Positions 56,218 through 64,000 of a DNA stretch of 64,000 bases are shown in pieces. Position 1 is the first letter of the stretch, and each line of letters starts with the position of its first letter. Source of the DNA: Kamptonema formosum PCC 10802 (GTDB taxonomy: Bacteria > Cyanobacteriota > Cyanobacteriia > Cyanobacteriales > Oscillatoriaceae); NCBI RefSeq assembly GCF_000332335.1, contig NZ_KB235948.1, positions 3,223,769-3,287,768 of the forward strand, written 5' to 3'. The position numbers and the translations under genes are program-made. The notes beneath the pieces were generated by a model. The model had not been told where the DNA came from, ran no database searches, and saw only the letters and a list, made by a program, of their open reading frames with translations.

Positions 56218-56380
56218 CCATCGTTCGAGCTCAGAGGTCCATCGTTCGAGCTCAGAGGTCGATCATTCGAGCTCAGAGGTCGATCATTCGAGCTCAGAGG
56301 TCGATCATCCGAGTTCAGAGGTCCATCATCCGAGCTCAGAGGTCCATCATCCGAGCTCAGAGGTCCATCGTTCGAGTTCT
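56218..56380. repeat. Eight-unit 21-bp minisatellite
   Basis: Eight units of 21 bp of the form (C/G)ATC(A/G)T(T/C)CGAG(C/T)TCAGAGGTC. Because 21 is a multiple of three, any frame through it encodes heptapeptide repeats (SFELRGP on plus, DGPLSSD on minus). I see no start signal or conserved flank to call it a gene; it is a VNTR-like locus. Confidence 0.85.
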
Positions 56381-56821
56381 TGGGCATGGGGCATTGGGTA
56401 TTGGGCATCACACAAAAGCTGATTTCTCGCGCAGGTGCTTGCCCCATCGCAATGGCCCATGTGCAATGCCCTATACTATTGACAGGTTTCTGACAATAGC
56501 CGGTTTGAGGACAGGGGGAGTATCCCGTTGTGGCAAATATATCTGGGGGATTGGGGTAGGGGCTTCGCCTTGTGCCGGCTGGGGAAACCTGTCCCACAAG
56601 TGCCCTAGACGCGAGACGTAGCTAGGGTTTCCTCCTTTAATAGCCGGCAGATATCTGTGCGTTGCCGGTGGGGGCGGATGTGCCCCAGTCGGGGGGTTTT
56701 ACCTTCTTAGAAACCGGCTGTCTTTCAGAAACCCGGTTTCTGAACCCCCGAGAGATTTCACAACTGCCGGAAGCAATTATTATCTCTAACCAGTTTAGCA
56801 TATAAAAATGATGGCATCACC

Positions 56822-57376
56822 ATGAAAGCCCAATTCTTTGCCCAACTTCTGACAGGGTTTGCCCTCGCCCTCGGCGCGACTGCTGCCATGAATCAGCCTA
56901 GCATGGCGCAAACCAATAAATACTTCTGCGCTGTGCTCAACAGCACTCCCACAACGTTCGTGCGCACGCCAAGGGGAAATATCTCGATGATTCGGTGGGT
57001 TTCCTATACTACGCCGGAATGGCCCCCTAAGCGCCGGTGCCTGGAGGTTTCTGCGAGATTCCAGCGCTTTTACGACAACGGCACGCTGAAGACTATCGGA
57101 ACCGGCACTGTCAACAATCAATCGGTTTTGTGCGCGGTTCGTTCTTCTGGGGATTATTGCACTAATAATAATGTGTTGCTGACTCTGCCGGCGGGAAGCG
57201 ACCGGCACGAGGCGTTGCAAACGCTGCTGGATATCCGCGCTCTCGCTTCCGGCAGAACCCTTGAGCTCAGCGGAAGTCAACTGGCGACCTATGTGAATGG
57301 CGAAAGCTATGTTAATATTGAGGAATTGCTGGAAATTGCGCCGGTTGAGTCAGGGAACATAGAGCCGGTTGAGTGA
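56822..57376 (+). CDS. COP23-domain exported protein
   Basis: 184 residues with a signal peptide (FFAQLLTGFALALGATAAMN, cut near SMAQ). The mature part carries the COP23 family pattern: YFCAVLNSTPTTFVRTPRGN, MIRWVSYTT, RRCLEVSARFQRFYDNGTL, SVLCAVRSSGDYC and RHEALQTLLDIRALASGRTL. Four or five cysteines suggest disulfides in the periplasm. COP23 was named for a circadian-oscillating protein; molecular function remains unclear. It lies 119 bases before a trypsin-like protease on the same strand, a pairing I recall from other cyanobacteria, with a hairpin repeat between. Confidence 0.9.
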   Translation: MKAQFFAQLLTGFALALGATAAMNQPSMAQTNKYFCAVLNSTPTTFVRTPRGNISMIRWVSYTTPEWPPKRRCLEVSARFQRFYDNGTLKTIGTGTVNNQSVLCAVRSSGDYCTNNNVLLTLPAGSDRHEALQTLLDIRALASGRTLELSGSQLATYVNGESYVNIEELLEIAPVESGNIEPVE

Positions 57377-57402
57377 GGCGAGCGTGAGCTCTCTCTGGCG
57401 AA

Positions 57403-57437
57403 AAGAAACCCGGTTTCTTGGAGAAACCGGGTTTCTT
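57403..57437. repeat. AGAAACCCGGTTTCT double palindrome between COP23 and protease genes
   Basis: AAGAAACCCGGTTTCTT followed by AGAAACCGGGTTTCTT. A strong hairpin in a possible COP23-protease message. Confidence 0.75.
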
Positions 57438-57495
57438 GATTCTGCCTACCCTTAAGGTTTATAATAGAGCGAGACTCCGTATAAGGCAAAAAATT

Positions 57496-58368
57496 ATGGC
57501 AAAACCCGGCATAAATTGGCGATTGATGATACTGGTTGCCTGTATTGGCGGCGTGTCCATCCCGCTGCTGGCACAGGCACCGGCTGTCCTTGTTTTTTTC
57601 AAACAGCCCCCGGCTCAACTCTCGGTGACTCAGCTGCATCAGCGGGCTCAGTCTATGACAGTTAAGGTGCTATCAAAAGAGGATTTGGGTTCGGGGATTC
57701 TGATTGGCAAGCAAGGGGATGTTTATACAGTCCTGACAAATGAACATGTAGTGCGGGCGGGAAAAGCCCCGTATCAAATTCAGACTGCTGACGGGAAGAC
57801 ACACCCGGCGGTAGAAAAGTTGCGCTCCTCGGCGCTAGAGGAGAATGATTTGGCTGTTTTGGAATTTCGCGGTGACTGCGCTGACTGTGTGGTGGGGAAA
57901 GCGGGGAAAACACCGGCACCTGGGGATGAGGTGTTTGCCGGCGGGTTTGCCTTTTCTGATGGGACAAGCCCGCCTTTAAAAGAGGGAGGGTTAAAAGGGT
58001 TTACTTTTAGAACGGGTGAGGTTTCGATTGTGCTGGAGAAACCTTTGCAGGAGGGGTATCAGATAGGCTATACTAGTGATATCGAAAAAGGGATGAGTGG
58101 GGGGCCGGTGCTGAATCGTGCCGGTGAGGTTGTGGCGGTTAATGGCATGCACGCCTATCCCCTTTGGGGCGATCCGTATGTGTTTAAAGATGGCTCCCAG
58201 CCGGCTCCTAGTCTCAAGCAGCAGATGGTTCGCTACAGTTGGAGCATTCCAATTCAGACGTTTGTGCGGCTTTCCCTCTCACCGGCATATAGCCTTTCTC
58301 ATATTAGTGAGGGACTGAGAAACCCGGAAGAGGGCGGTCTCCGTGGGTGGCCATCGGTGTCAACTTAA
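57496..58368 (+). CDS. Trypsin-like serine protease, exported
   Basis: 290 residues from ATG 57496 (MAKPGINWRLMILVACIGG), which gives a signal peptide ending near LLAQA. Chymotrypsin-fold triad visible: His in VLTNEHVV, Asp in ENDLAVLEF and Ser in KGMSGGPVLN. Expected in the periplasm, possibly acting on or with the COP23 protein encoded just upstream. Unusual: the last residues (GLRGWPSVST) and the TAA stop come from the terminal inverted repeat of a small mobile element inserted here, so the original C-terminus may have been different. Confidence 0.9.
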   Translation: MAKPGINWRLMILVACIGGVSIPLLAQAPAVLVFFKQPPAQLSVTQLHQRAQSMTVKVLSKEDLGSGILIGKQGDVYTVLTNEHVVRAGKAPYQIQTADGKTHPAVEKLRSSALEENDLAVLEFRGDCADCVVGKAGKTPAPGDEVFAGGFAFSDGTSPPLKEGGLKGFTFRTGEVSIVLEKPLQEGYQIGYTSDIEKGMSGGPVLNRAGEVVAVNGMHAYPLWGDPYVFKDGSQPAPSLKQQMVRYSWSIPIQTFVRLSLSPAYSLSHISEGLRNPEEGGLRGWPSVST

Positions 58369-58523
58369 GCTCCAGGCGATTGAAATCGCGGCTATACAAA
58401 CGAAGTCCGCCTACGCGGACTTAAGAGAAGAGCGGGACTTTTAAAACCCGCGCAGGCGGGTTTTGTCTGTATAGCTGCGGTTTCAACCGCCCAGAGACTA
58501 CGGGACACAGCTTAAGTTGACAC
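58357..58523. mobile_element. MITE-like element with perfect 15-bp terminal inverted repeats
   Basis: GTGTCAACTTAAGCT at 58357-58371 is mirrored exactly by AGCTTAAGTTGACAC at 58509-58523. The 137 bases between form one large imperfect palindrome (GATTGAAATCGCGGCTATAC against GTATAGCTGCGGTTTCAACC). No coding capacity. I see no clear target duplication. The inner arms belong to the same family as the copies at 59995, 63470 and 63651. It overlaps the end of the protease gene. Confidence 0.8.
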
Positions 58524-58594
58524 TAATGGCACGGGGGCCCGCCCCTACGAAACCGGGTTTCTGCGCCGTAGTTCATCCAACTGAGAAACGCTAT

Positions 58595-58660
58595 AGGTTA
58601 GGACGTCGGACAGGCGTCGCGCCTGTCCCTTTCCCTACTAGCAAGTGAGATGTCTTGTCG
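58595..58660. repeat. GGACAGGCG palindromic repeat
   Basis: GTTAGGACGTCGGACAGGCG, a CGCGCCTGTCC mirror and the shared tail CAAGTGAGATGTCTTGTC, a fourth member of the family seen at 56026-56215. Confidence 0.75.
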
Positions 58661-58869
58661 ATTATTGAGCTGGTTTTTGATATAATTATAGCAGATTTGC
58701 CGATTTAATATCGGGGGAGGTGAGCGGCAGAAAGCAGGACATGTTGAGATGGACAAGAGAGAATCTGTGAGGAGCAGATATGACAGAATAAAGAGCCGGT
58801 GAAGACTTAAACACGGCTGAAGTACAGACAGACTATGACAGCCCTTGGAAAGAAGGGATCGAGCAGTAT

Positions 58870-59778
58870 TTGCCGCAGTTCTTGGAGTTTGCTTTTACCG
58901 AGCTCCATGCTTTGATTGACTGGAGTCGCGGGTACGAGTCGTTGGACAAGGAACTGCAACAGGTGCTGCGGGATGCGGAGTTGGGAAAGCGCATAGCGGA
59001 TAAATTGTTCCGAGTGTGGCTGCAAGACGGTGAGGAAGCTTGGGTGCTGATTCATGTGGAGGTGCAGAGTCAAGAAGAGTCAGGTTTTGCGGAGCGGATG
59101 TATGTATACAATTACCGCTGCTTTGACCGATATCGCAAGCCGGTGATCAGCTTGGCGGTGTTGGGAGATGAGCGGGCGAGTTGGCGTCCTTCTTCGTTTG
59201 GGTACGCTTATGACGGGTTTCGGTTGAGTCTGGAGTTTCCGATTGTGAAACTTGTGGACTATGAAGCGCAGTGGGAGGTTTTGGAGCAAAGCACCAATCC
59301 CTTCGCGGTGATGGTGATGGCGCACCTGAAGACGAAGGCCAAAACCGGCAAGCCCCAAGAGCGAAAACAGTGGAAGTGGAGTTTGATTCGCCGGCTGTTT
59401 GAGCGGGGGTATAATAGAGAGCAGGTGGTGCCACTGTTCCAGTTTATTGACTGGATGATGGCGCTGCCGGTGGAGTTGCAGCGGGAATTGCGACAAGAGC
59501 TGAAGCGTTATCAGGAGGAAAGCCAGATGCCTTTAATCAGCCGGATGGAACTAATGGCAAAAGAAGAGGGGCGTGAGGAAGGAATCGTGCGAAATGCTCG
59601 CGATTCGGTGATTGAAATCTTGCAGGCGCGGTTTCAAGTTGCCCCACCGGCAATCGTTGAAGCCGTCAATTCAATCTCCGATGTGGCGCGGCTGAAACAG
59701 CTTCTCCGACAGGCAATAGCGGTTGCCTCGGTGGAGGAATTTCAGCAACTCCTCGCGCAATCAGGAGAAGTAGGATAA
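58870..59778 (+). CDS. Rpn/YhgA-like nuclease, with a nonsense codon in its normal start region
   Basis: 302 residues from TTG 58870. The body matches Rpn-type proteins (PD-(D/E)XK fold): ALIDWSRGYESLDKELQQVL, ADKLFRVWLQDGEEAWVLIH, VEVQSQEESGFAERMYVYNY, with Asp, Glu and Gln positions expected for the nuclease site. The C-terminal half has helical repeats and a Leu-rich tail. The family's usual opening (DYDSPWKE) lies upstream in the same frame, and the original ATG at 58780 has a good GAGGAG site, but codon 4 is TAA (58789-58791). So either translation begins at the internal TTG, losing about 25 residues, or the gene is newly inactivated. Confidence 0.75.
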   Translation: MPQFLEFAFTELHALIDWSRGYESLDKELQQVLRDAELGKRIADKLFRVWLQDGEEAWVLIHVEVQSQEESGFAERMYVYNYRCFDRYRKPVISLAVLGDERASWRPSSFGYAYDGFRLSLEFPIVKLVDYEAQWEVLEQSTNPFAVMVMAHLKTKAKTGKPQERKQWKWSLIRRLFERGYNREQVVPLFQFIDWMMALPVELQRELRQELKRYQEESQMPLISRMELMAKEEGREEGIVRNARDSVIEILQARFQVAPPAIVEAVNSISDVARLKQLLRQAIAVASVEEFQQLLAQSGEVG

Positions 59779-59884
59779 GGTAGGGTGGGTGCGCGAGCGT
59801 ACCCACCGGCATTCTCTCAATTGGGCGTCGCCTATTGGCATGATGCTGTTGGCGAATTGATAGGAGGTTTTACCCCACCCCCAA

Positions 59885-59908
59885 CCCCTCCCCGTTAACG
59901 GGGAGGGG
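59885..59908 (+). terminator. Intrinsic terminator after the Rpn gene
   Basis: CCCCTCCCCGTT/AACGGGGAGGGG is a perfect 24-base palindrome followed by AGTTTTC, about 107 bases after the stop. The T-run is short. Confidence 0.5.
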
Positions 59909-59994
59909 AGTTTTCTGGGAACTCTTGTTCCCCCCTTTCCTCGTCTTTCCTCGAAAAAAAAACCGCACATTTTGAGAATCTCCCTCTACTCTTT

Positions 59995-60046
59995 AGCCCG
60001 CGTAGGCGGGCTTCGTCTGTATAGCCGCGATTTCCAATCGCCAGGA
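59995..60046. repeat. TAGCCCGCG...GTATAGCCGCGATTTC repeat
   Basis: One arm of the MITE-like family at 58357, with AGCCCGCGTAGGCGGGCTTC hairpin then GTCTGTATAGCCGCGATTTC. No terminal GTGTCAACTTAAGCT here. Confidence 0.8.
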
Positions 60047-60074
60047 ACCTAGCAAACTAGCCAGAGGTCTAACC

Positions 60075-60214
60075 AACTACGAACCTTTGGGCTAAAGCCC
60101 AACTACGAACCTTTGGGCTAAAGCCCAACTACGAACTTTTGGGCTGAAGCCCAACTACGAACCTTTGGGCTAAAGCCCAACTACAAACCTTTGGGCTAAA
60201 GCCCAACTACAAAC
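60075..60214. repeat. Five-unit 26-bp tandem array (reverse of 1809 array)
   Basis: Units of TTTGGGCTAAAGCCC with AACTACGAACC or AACTACAAACC, the reverse complement of the array at 1809-1937. It lies about 90 bases before a protease-TPR gene. Confidence 0.9.
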
Positions 60215-60301
60215 GGCAATTCCAGAAAAAATCGAATACCCCCCTTGCACTCCCAGGGAAGATGTGAGATAATGCAACAAATCTGGTAGAAGGTCGAACC
60301 G

Positions 60302-61867
60302 ATGAACTTTCCCCGTGGACTGCCGGCTGCGCTCATAGGTGCGGCGGCGACAATTGCCCTGGTGCAGCCACAAATGGCTCAGGCATTAGAGCCGTCCGAG
60401 ATATCAGCGAGAGCCAAAGAAATTACTGTGCGCATCGATGGCCCAGAATCCGGATCTGGCGTGATTTTTGAGCGCACCGGCACCACTTACTCCGTGCTGA
60501 CAAACTGGCACGTTGTGGACACCGAGGGACAGTACCAAATCACTGCGCCCGATGGCCAGAAATATCCCGTTCCCTACCGCCAGGTGAAATATCTGCCGGA
60601 TGTGGATTTGGCGGTGTTGCAGTTCACCAGCAACCAGCGCTACCCAACAGCCCAACTGGGCAATTCTGAGGAAATGACAGAGGGGAATAAGGTTTATGTG
60701 GTCGGTTGGGCTGACCCATTTCCGGGGATTCCTGAACCCAGCTATCTGTTTTTGGAAGCTAGAATTACCAGCCGGTTGCAAAAGTCAGAAAAAGGCTATG
60801 CTATAGTGCACGACAATCCCGCTACTCCGGGGACTTCCGGTGGGCCGGTGCTGGACAGCAACGCTCGACTGGTGGGGATAAACGGGCGTTTAACCTCGGA
60901 ACCGAACACGGGAAAAGCTTTTGGTTTGGGGATTCCTCTGGAAATCTTTTTGGCGGCGAGAAATAATTTGGTGACGCCCAGGGGGATTGCGCCTCCAGAG
61001 GATTTTGTCAGTCGGGGGCAGCTATTAGCAAAGGCAGGAGACTACCGGGGAGCGATTGCTGAGTACAATAAAGCTCTGGAGAGCGATGCCAACAATTTTG
61101 AGGCTTACTACCGGCGCGGTGAGGCTTACTATTGGCTAGACGATTACCGAGCTGCGATTGCGGACTTTGACCGGGTGCTGCGATTCAATCCCAATAATGC
61201 CCTTGTTTATTTCTACCGGGGTTATGCCCGCCGCAACCTGGGAGACAATCAGGGAGCGATATCCGATTACAACCAAGCGATTCGCCTCAATCCCAACGAT
61301 GCCGTTGCCTACAACAACCGGGGTATTGCCCGCCGCAACCTGGGAGACAATCAGGGAGCGATATCCGATTACAACAAAGCGATTCGCCTCAATCCAAACT
61401 ATGCTGAAGCCTACTACAACCGGGGTATTGCCCGCGCTTACCAGAGAGATTATCAGGCAGCGATATCCGATTTCAACGAAGCGATTCGCCTCAATCCCAA
61501 CTTGGCAGAAGCCTACAACAACCGGGGTAATGCCCGCACTTACCAGAGAGACTATCAGGGAGCGATATCCGATTACAGCGAAGTGATTCGCCTCAATCCC
61601 AACTTGGCCTATGCCTACAACAACCGGGGTTATGCCCGTGACGAACTAGGAGACTATCAGGGAGCGATATCCGATTACAACGAAGCGATTCGCCTCAATC
61701 CCAACTTGGCCGAAGCCTACTACAACCGGGGTCTTACCCACCGGCAACTGGGCGACAAGCAAAGGGCAATTGCGGATTTCCAGAAAGCCGCAGACCTCTA
61801 CCGGCAACAAGGAAGGAGAGATAATTACCAAAAGGCACTCGACCTAATCAGGGAATTGCAGCAGTAG
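60302..61867 (+). CDS. Exported trypsin-like protease with C-terminal TPR repeats
   Basis: 521 residues. Signal peptide (ALIGAAATIALVQPQMAQAL). Protease domain at about 35-225 with His in TNWHVVD, Asp in PDVDLAVLQF and Ser in TPGTSGGPVLD. From about residue 240 eight TPR units follow, each like YNNRG.AR..LGDYQGAISDYN then EAIRLNPN. The middle five are almost identical at the DNA level (period 102 bp), so the array has expanded recently. TPRs normally bind protein partners, so it is probably a periplasmic protease with a scaffold domain. It sits directly behind the 26-bp array. Confidence 0.92.
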   Translation: MNFPRGLPAALIGAAATIALVQPQMAQALEPSEISARAKEITVRIDGPESGSGVIFERTGTTYSVLTNWHVVDTEGQYQITAPDGQKYPVPYRQVKYLPDVDLAVLQFTSNQRYPTAQLGNSEEMTEGNKVYVVGWADPFPGIPEPSYLFLEARITSRLQKSEKGYAIVHDNPATPGTSGGPVLDSNARLVGINGRLTSEPNTGKAFGLGIPLEIFLAARNNLVTPRGIAPPEDFVSRGQLLAKAGDYRGAIAEYNKALESDANNFEAYYRRGEAYYWLDDYRAAIADFDRVLRFNPNNALVYFYRGYARRNLGDNQGAISDYNQAIRLNPNDAVAYNNRGIARRNLGDNQGAISDYNKAIRLNPNYAEAYYNRGIARAYQRDYQAAISDFNEAIRLNPNLAEAYNNRGNARTYQRDYQGAISDYSEVIRLNPNLAYAYNNRGYARDELGDYQGAISDYNEAIRLNPNLAEAYYNRGLTHRQLGDKQRAIADFQKAADLYRQQGRRDNYQKALDLIRELQQ

Positions 61868-61946
61868 CTAAACCCCATTGAGAGACTGGGCTGTAATTGC
61901 AACCGCATACGCACGCAGGACAAAATTGGTATTAAACCCACCGGCA

Positions 61947-63344
61947 TCACTCAATCTCAAACGATTCTATCATCTCTCGTGCCGTCTGCAAAAACTTAGA
62001 ATACTTCCCTCTCTCAGCCGTATAAGTAATCACATAAGCCTTATTCTCCTTCACCGTCCAGACTTGCAGCCGCTGCACCTCTCGCCCCTCCTCTTTCCCC
62101 GCAAAAACCACTTCACTCGCCCGCCGGTGCCCTAGCGTCGCATCACTCGCTTGGCGAACACTCGCATCCGAATGCGTCCGGATTGTCCGCACAGACTCCT
62201 CCGTATATTCCTTCAGTGACCTCGGTCGGGATGAGAGATTTTCAACCGCGATGCTGAGATACTCTTGGAACCCATCCCCCTCCCCCTCTTTTGGCGACAG
62301 GAACATAACCACATCCCCAGTCACAACGTCTGAGGTGTCCTGTCTTGCCCAACTTTTAGGATAGCTGATTTTTATCCCAGAGTTGGCATCTTGATAGCTG
62401 ACAAATTCCTCTTTTTGTGTTATAATTCTCGGCAAGACCGCCATCGCCGCCAAAACAGCTGCAACGCCCACCGCAATCGCACCTTTCCACAGTGGTGGGA
62501 GTCCGGGTGTTCGTGCCGGTGTGGGTGCCGGTGGGGGGAAGAGTTCTCGCAAAGCATCAGCAGCGGACTGACAGCGATCTCGGAAGTGGTAGCGCACCAT
62601 TTTGTCTAAGACCTTCGCCAGGGGTTCGCTCACCGGCACCCTGTCGCGCCAGACGACTTCACCATTAGCATCTGTGGGCAATTGGTTCGGGGGCGTGCCG
62701 GTCAGTGCTTGGATGGCAATCATCCCCACCGCATAGATATCGCTGCAAAGTTTGGGCTGTCCAGCGGCTTGTTCGCCCGGTTTGTAGCCGGGTGTGCCAA
62801 TATTAACCGTCGGTTTCACCGGCTGCTGAGAATTAACCACCGTAGTGCTAACTTCCTTAACCGCCCCAAAATCAATCAAGAATATTTTCCCGTCAGAAGC
62901 GCGTCTGATTAAATTTGCCGGCTTGAGATCGCGGTGGATGACATGGTGCTGCTGGACAAACACCAGCACTTGCAGGACATCCCGCAAAAGAGCAATCACC
63001 TCGTCCTCACTCAACCGCTTCCCCGGACAGATTTCTTGGCTCAGATCGTGCCCTTCGACGAATTCTTGAACCAAATAGAATTCCTGATTTTCCTCAAGGT
63101 GAGCCAGAAGTCGCGGGATTTGGTCGTGACTTCCCAACTTGTACAGGACTGCCGCTTCCTGATTGAATAACCGGCTCGCGGTTTGCAAAACAAACGGATC
63201 GGCAGACTGGGGTTTGAGTTGCTTCACGACGCACAGGGGGCGTGCCGGCATCTGCCGGTCTTCTGCCAGATAGGTCTGGCCAAACCCCCCTCCTCCCAAA
63301 TGTTTGACAATGTAGTATCGCCCGCCGATAGTTTTTCCCAGCAT
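61947..63344 (-). CDS. Ser/Thr protein kinase with PsbP-like extracytoplasmic domain
   Basis: 465 residues from ATG 63344, chosen because AGGAGG lies ten bases upstream; the open frame to 63386 would read through that site. Kinase domain about 5-275: LGGGGFGQTYLAED, LCVVKQL, HRDLKPANLIR, FLIDFGAVKEV and GTPGYKPGEQ. One transmembrane helix (WKGAIAVGVAAVLAAMAVLP) near 300-320. The C-terminal 130 residues open with YQDANSGIKISYPKSWARQD, the PsbP/DUF1795-type strand pattern, and end KFLQTAREMIESFEIE. So a cytoplasmic kinase appears coupled to a PsbP-like domain outside. Convergent with the protease-TPR gene, 79 bases apart. Confidence 0.92.
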   Translation of the reverse strand: MLGKTIGGRYYIVKHLGGGGFGQTYLAEDRQMPARPLCVVKQLKPQSADPFVLQTASRLFNQEAAVLYKLGSHDQIPRLLAHLEENQEFYLVQEFVEGHDLSQEICPGKRLSEDEVIALLRDVLQVLVFVQQHHVIHRDLKPANLIRRASDGKIFLIDFGAVKEVSTTVVNSQQPVKPTVNIGTPGYKPGEQAAGQPKLCSDIYAVGMIAIQALTGTPPNQLPTDANGEVVWRDRVPVSEPLAKVLDKMVRYHFRDRCQSAADALRELFPPPAPTPARTPGLPPLWKGAIAVGVAAVLAAMAVLPRIITQKEEFVSYQDANSGIKISYPKSWARQDTSDVVTGDVVMFLSPKEGEGDGFQEYLSIAVENLSSRPRSLKEYTEESVRTIRTHSDASVRQASDATLGHRRASEVVFAGKEEGREVQRLQVWTVKENKAYVITYTAERGKYSKFLQTAREMIESFEIE

Positions 63345-63469
63345 CTGCTTTCCGCCTCCTACCCTCACTGATATTGATTTTGCCACAGATGAAAGCCTCT
63401 GCCTGCCGGCTGCCGGCGGTCGGGGTGCCTAACAGTCTCTTTCCAATCGCCAGGAACTTGGCTCTTCTC

Positions 63470-63535
63470 TTAGCCCGCGTTGGGCGAAGCCCTTCCCGAA
63501 GGGTAGGCGGGCTTCGTCTGTATAGCCGCGATTTC
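63470..63535. repeat. TAGCCCGCG...GTATAGCCGCGATTTC repeat
   Basis: Same family as 59995, with an inserted GGGCGAAGCCCTTCCC hairpin. Confidence 0.8.
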
Positions 63536-63650
63536 CAAGAGACTGTTGGCGAATTGATGTAGGGTAAGACCCCACCCCCAAGTTTCCTCGTTCCCAGCTC
63601 AAGCTTGCAGGAGGAAAAACCGCGCAGATTGTGAGAGTCTCGCTCCACTC

Positions 63651-63727
63651 TTAGCCCGCGTTGGGCGAAGCCCTTCCCGCAGGGTAGGCGGGCTTCGTCT
63701 GTATAGCCGCGATTTCAATCGCCAGGA
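63651..63727. repeat. TAGCCCGCG...GTATAGCCGCGATTTC repeat
   Basis: Second copy, about 180 bases from the first and nearly identical to it, followed by CAATCGCCAGGAACC as at 60035. Confidence 0.8.
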
Positions 63728-63754
63728 ACCTGGCCAACTAGCCAGAGCCAGTAG

Positions 63755-63787
63755 TAGGGTGCGTTCCCTCTTAGGGAACGCACCCTA
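63755..63787. repeat. Perfect 15-bp hairpin
   Basis: TAGGGTGCGTTCCCT, CTT loop, AGGGAACGCACCCTA. Strong stem without T-run; the rest of 63345-64000 shows no gene. Confidence 0.8.
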
Positions 63788-63843
63788 CCCCTTGTCCGGC
63801 GGCGGGCGAGCCGGTAGGGCTAAAGCCCAACTACAAACCTTTT

Positions 63844-63930
63844 CAGGTTAGGACGTAGGACAGGCGTCGCGCTGTAGGCGCTTGCGCCGTGCGCTCTTAG
63901 CGCATGCGCCGCTCCGCTAACGCCTGTCCC
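63844..63930. repeat. GGACAGGCG palindromic repeat with nested hairpins
   Basis: AGGTTAGGACGTAGGACAGG ... AACGCCTGTCC with an insert made of GCGC-rich dyads (GTAGGCGCTTGCGCC). A fifth member of the family at 56026. Confidence 0.75.
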
Positions 63931-64000
63931 AAAGACCTGAGGTTCTTCCCGGCACTTTTAGAACCGGAAAGTCGTGCGCAGAACTCCGACCAAGATATCA

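Noticed and set aside
56218..56380. CRISPR array
   Set aside because: Units abut directly with no unique spacers and no cas genes are in the window.
56197..56597. Frames of 98 and 156 codons through the 21-bp repeats
   Set aside because: They are open only because the unit length is a multiple of three; flanks show no start signal or conserved protein.
1..64000. tRNA or rRNA genes
   Set aside because: I looked for T-arm and acceptor patterns on both strands and saw none convincing; a covariance-model scan would be needed to be sure.

Overview
The window looks like a chromosomal segment of a filamentous cyanobacterium of the Oscillatoria/Microcoleus kind. It carries a form I RuBisCO operon in the order rbcL-rbcX-rbcS, a COP23-family exported protein, cyanobacterial Ser/Thr kinases with N-terminal zinc ribbons, a tandem family of haemagglutinin-like (TpsA) exoproteins, and many short palindromic repeats such as AGAAACCGGGTTTCT. 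The genus is inferred from style and gene content only.

Layout. 1-4.6 kb (minus strand): a Wsp-like chemosensory operon (CheW, a truncated CheR remnant, MCP, a four-cysteine WspD-like CheW, and the start of a CheA that runs off the window). 4.7-5.9 kb: a small ORF and a lone ParB-like protein. 6.0-8.6 kb: rbcLXS with a clear terminator. 9.1-11.7 kb: a membrane Ser/Thr kinase and a Tudor/Agenet-like repeat protein. 12.0-22.3 kb: four tandem TpsA-type genes, one collapsed by an internal deletion. 22.6-25.0 kb: panB, preceded by a diverged direct duplication of its own 5' region that brackets about 0.9 kb of foreign-looking sequence. 25.4-26.9 kb: a conserved membrane protein. 27.1-38.7 kb: an orphan-looking biosynthetic locus (SET-domain protein, fatty-acid-hydroxylase-type membrane enzyme, an A-T-C-A-T-C NRPS, an MFS exporter). 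38.8-44.9 kb: an EamA transporter, a membrane protein, and a DprA-like/RecQ-PRTase gene pair. 45-49.8 kb: a glycosyltransferase, an MFS protein, recO and deoC. 49.8-52.7 kb: a candidate structured RNA, a small membrane protein, and a DUF1636-CobW operon behind a cobalamin riboswitch. 52.7-63.4 kb: an alpha/beta hydrolase lacking its nucleophile, two more kinases, COP23, two trypsin-like proteases, an Rpn-type nuclease with a nonsense codon 4, and a dense field of small repeats that includes a MITE whose terminal repeat supplies a protease stop codon.

How it fits together. The best candidates for an undescribed system are the NRPS locus, whose first adenylation domain has lost the Asp that grips the alpha-amino group and whose last domain is a condensation domain with no thioesterase, and the tightly coupled DprA-like/RecQ-PRTase pair, which resembles predicted anti-invader modules. 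The rest is ordinary cyanobacterial housekeeping embedded in a genome that is visibly duplicating, trimming and recombining short segments.
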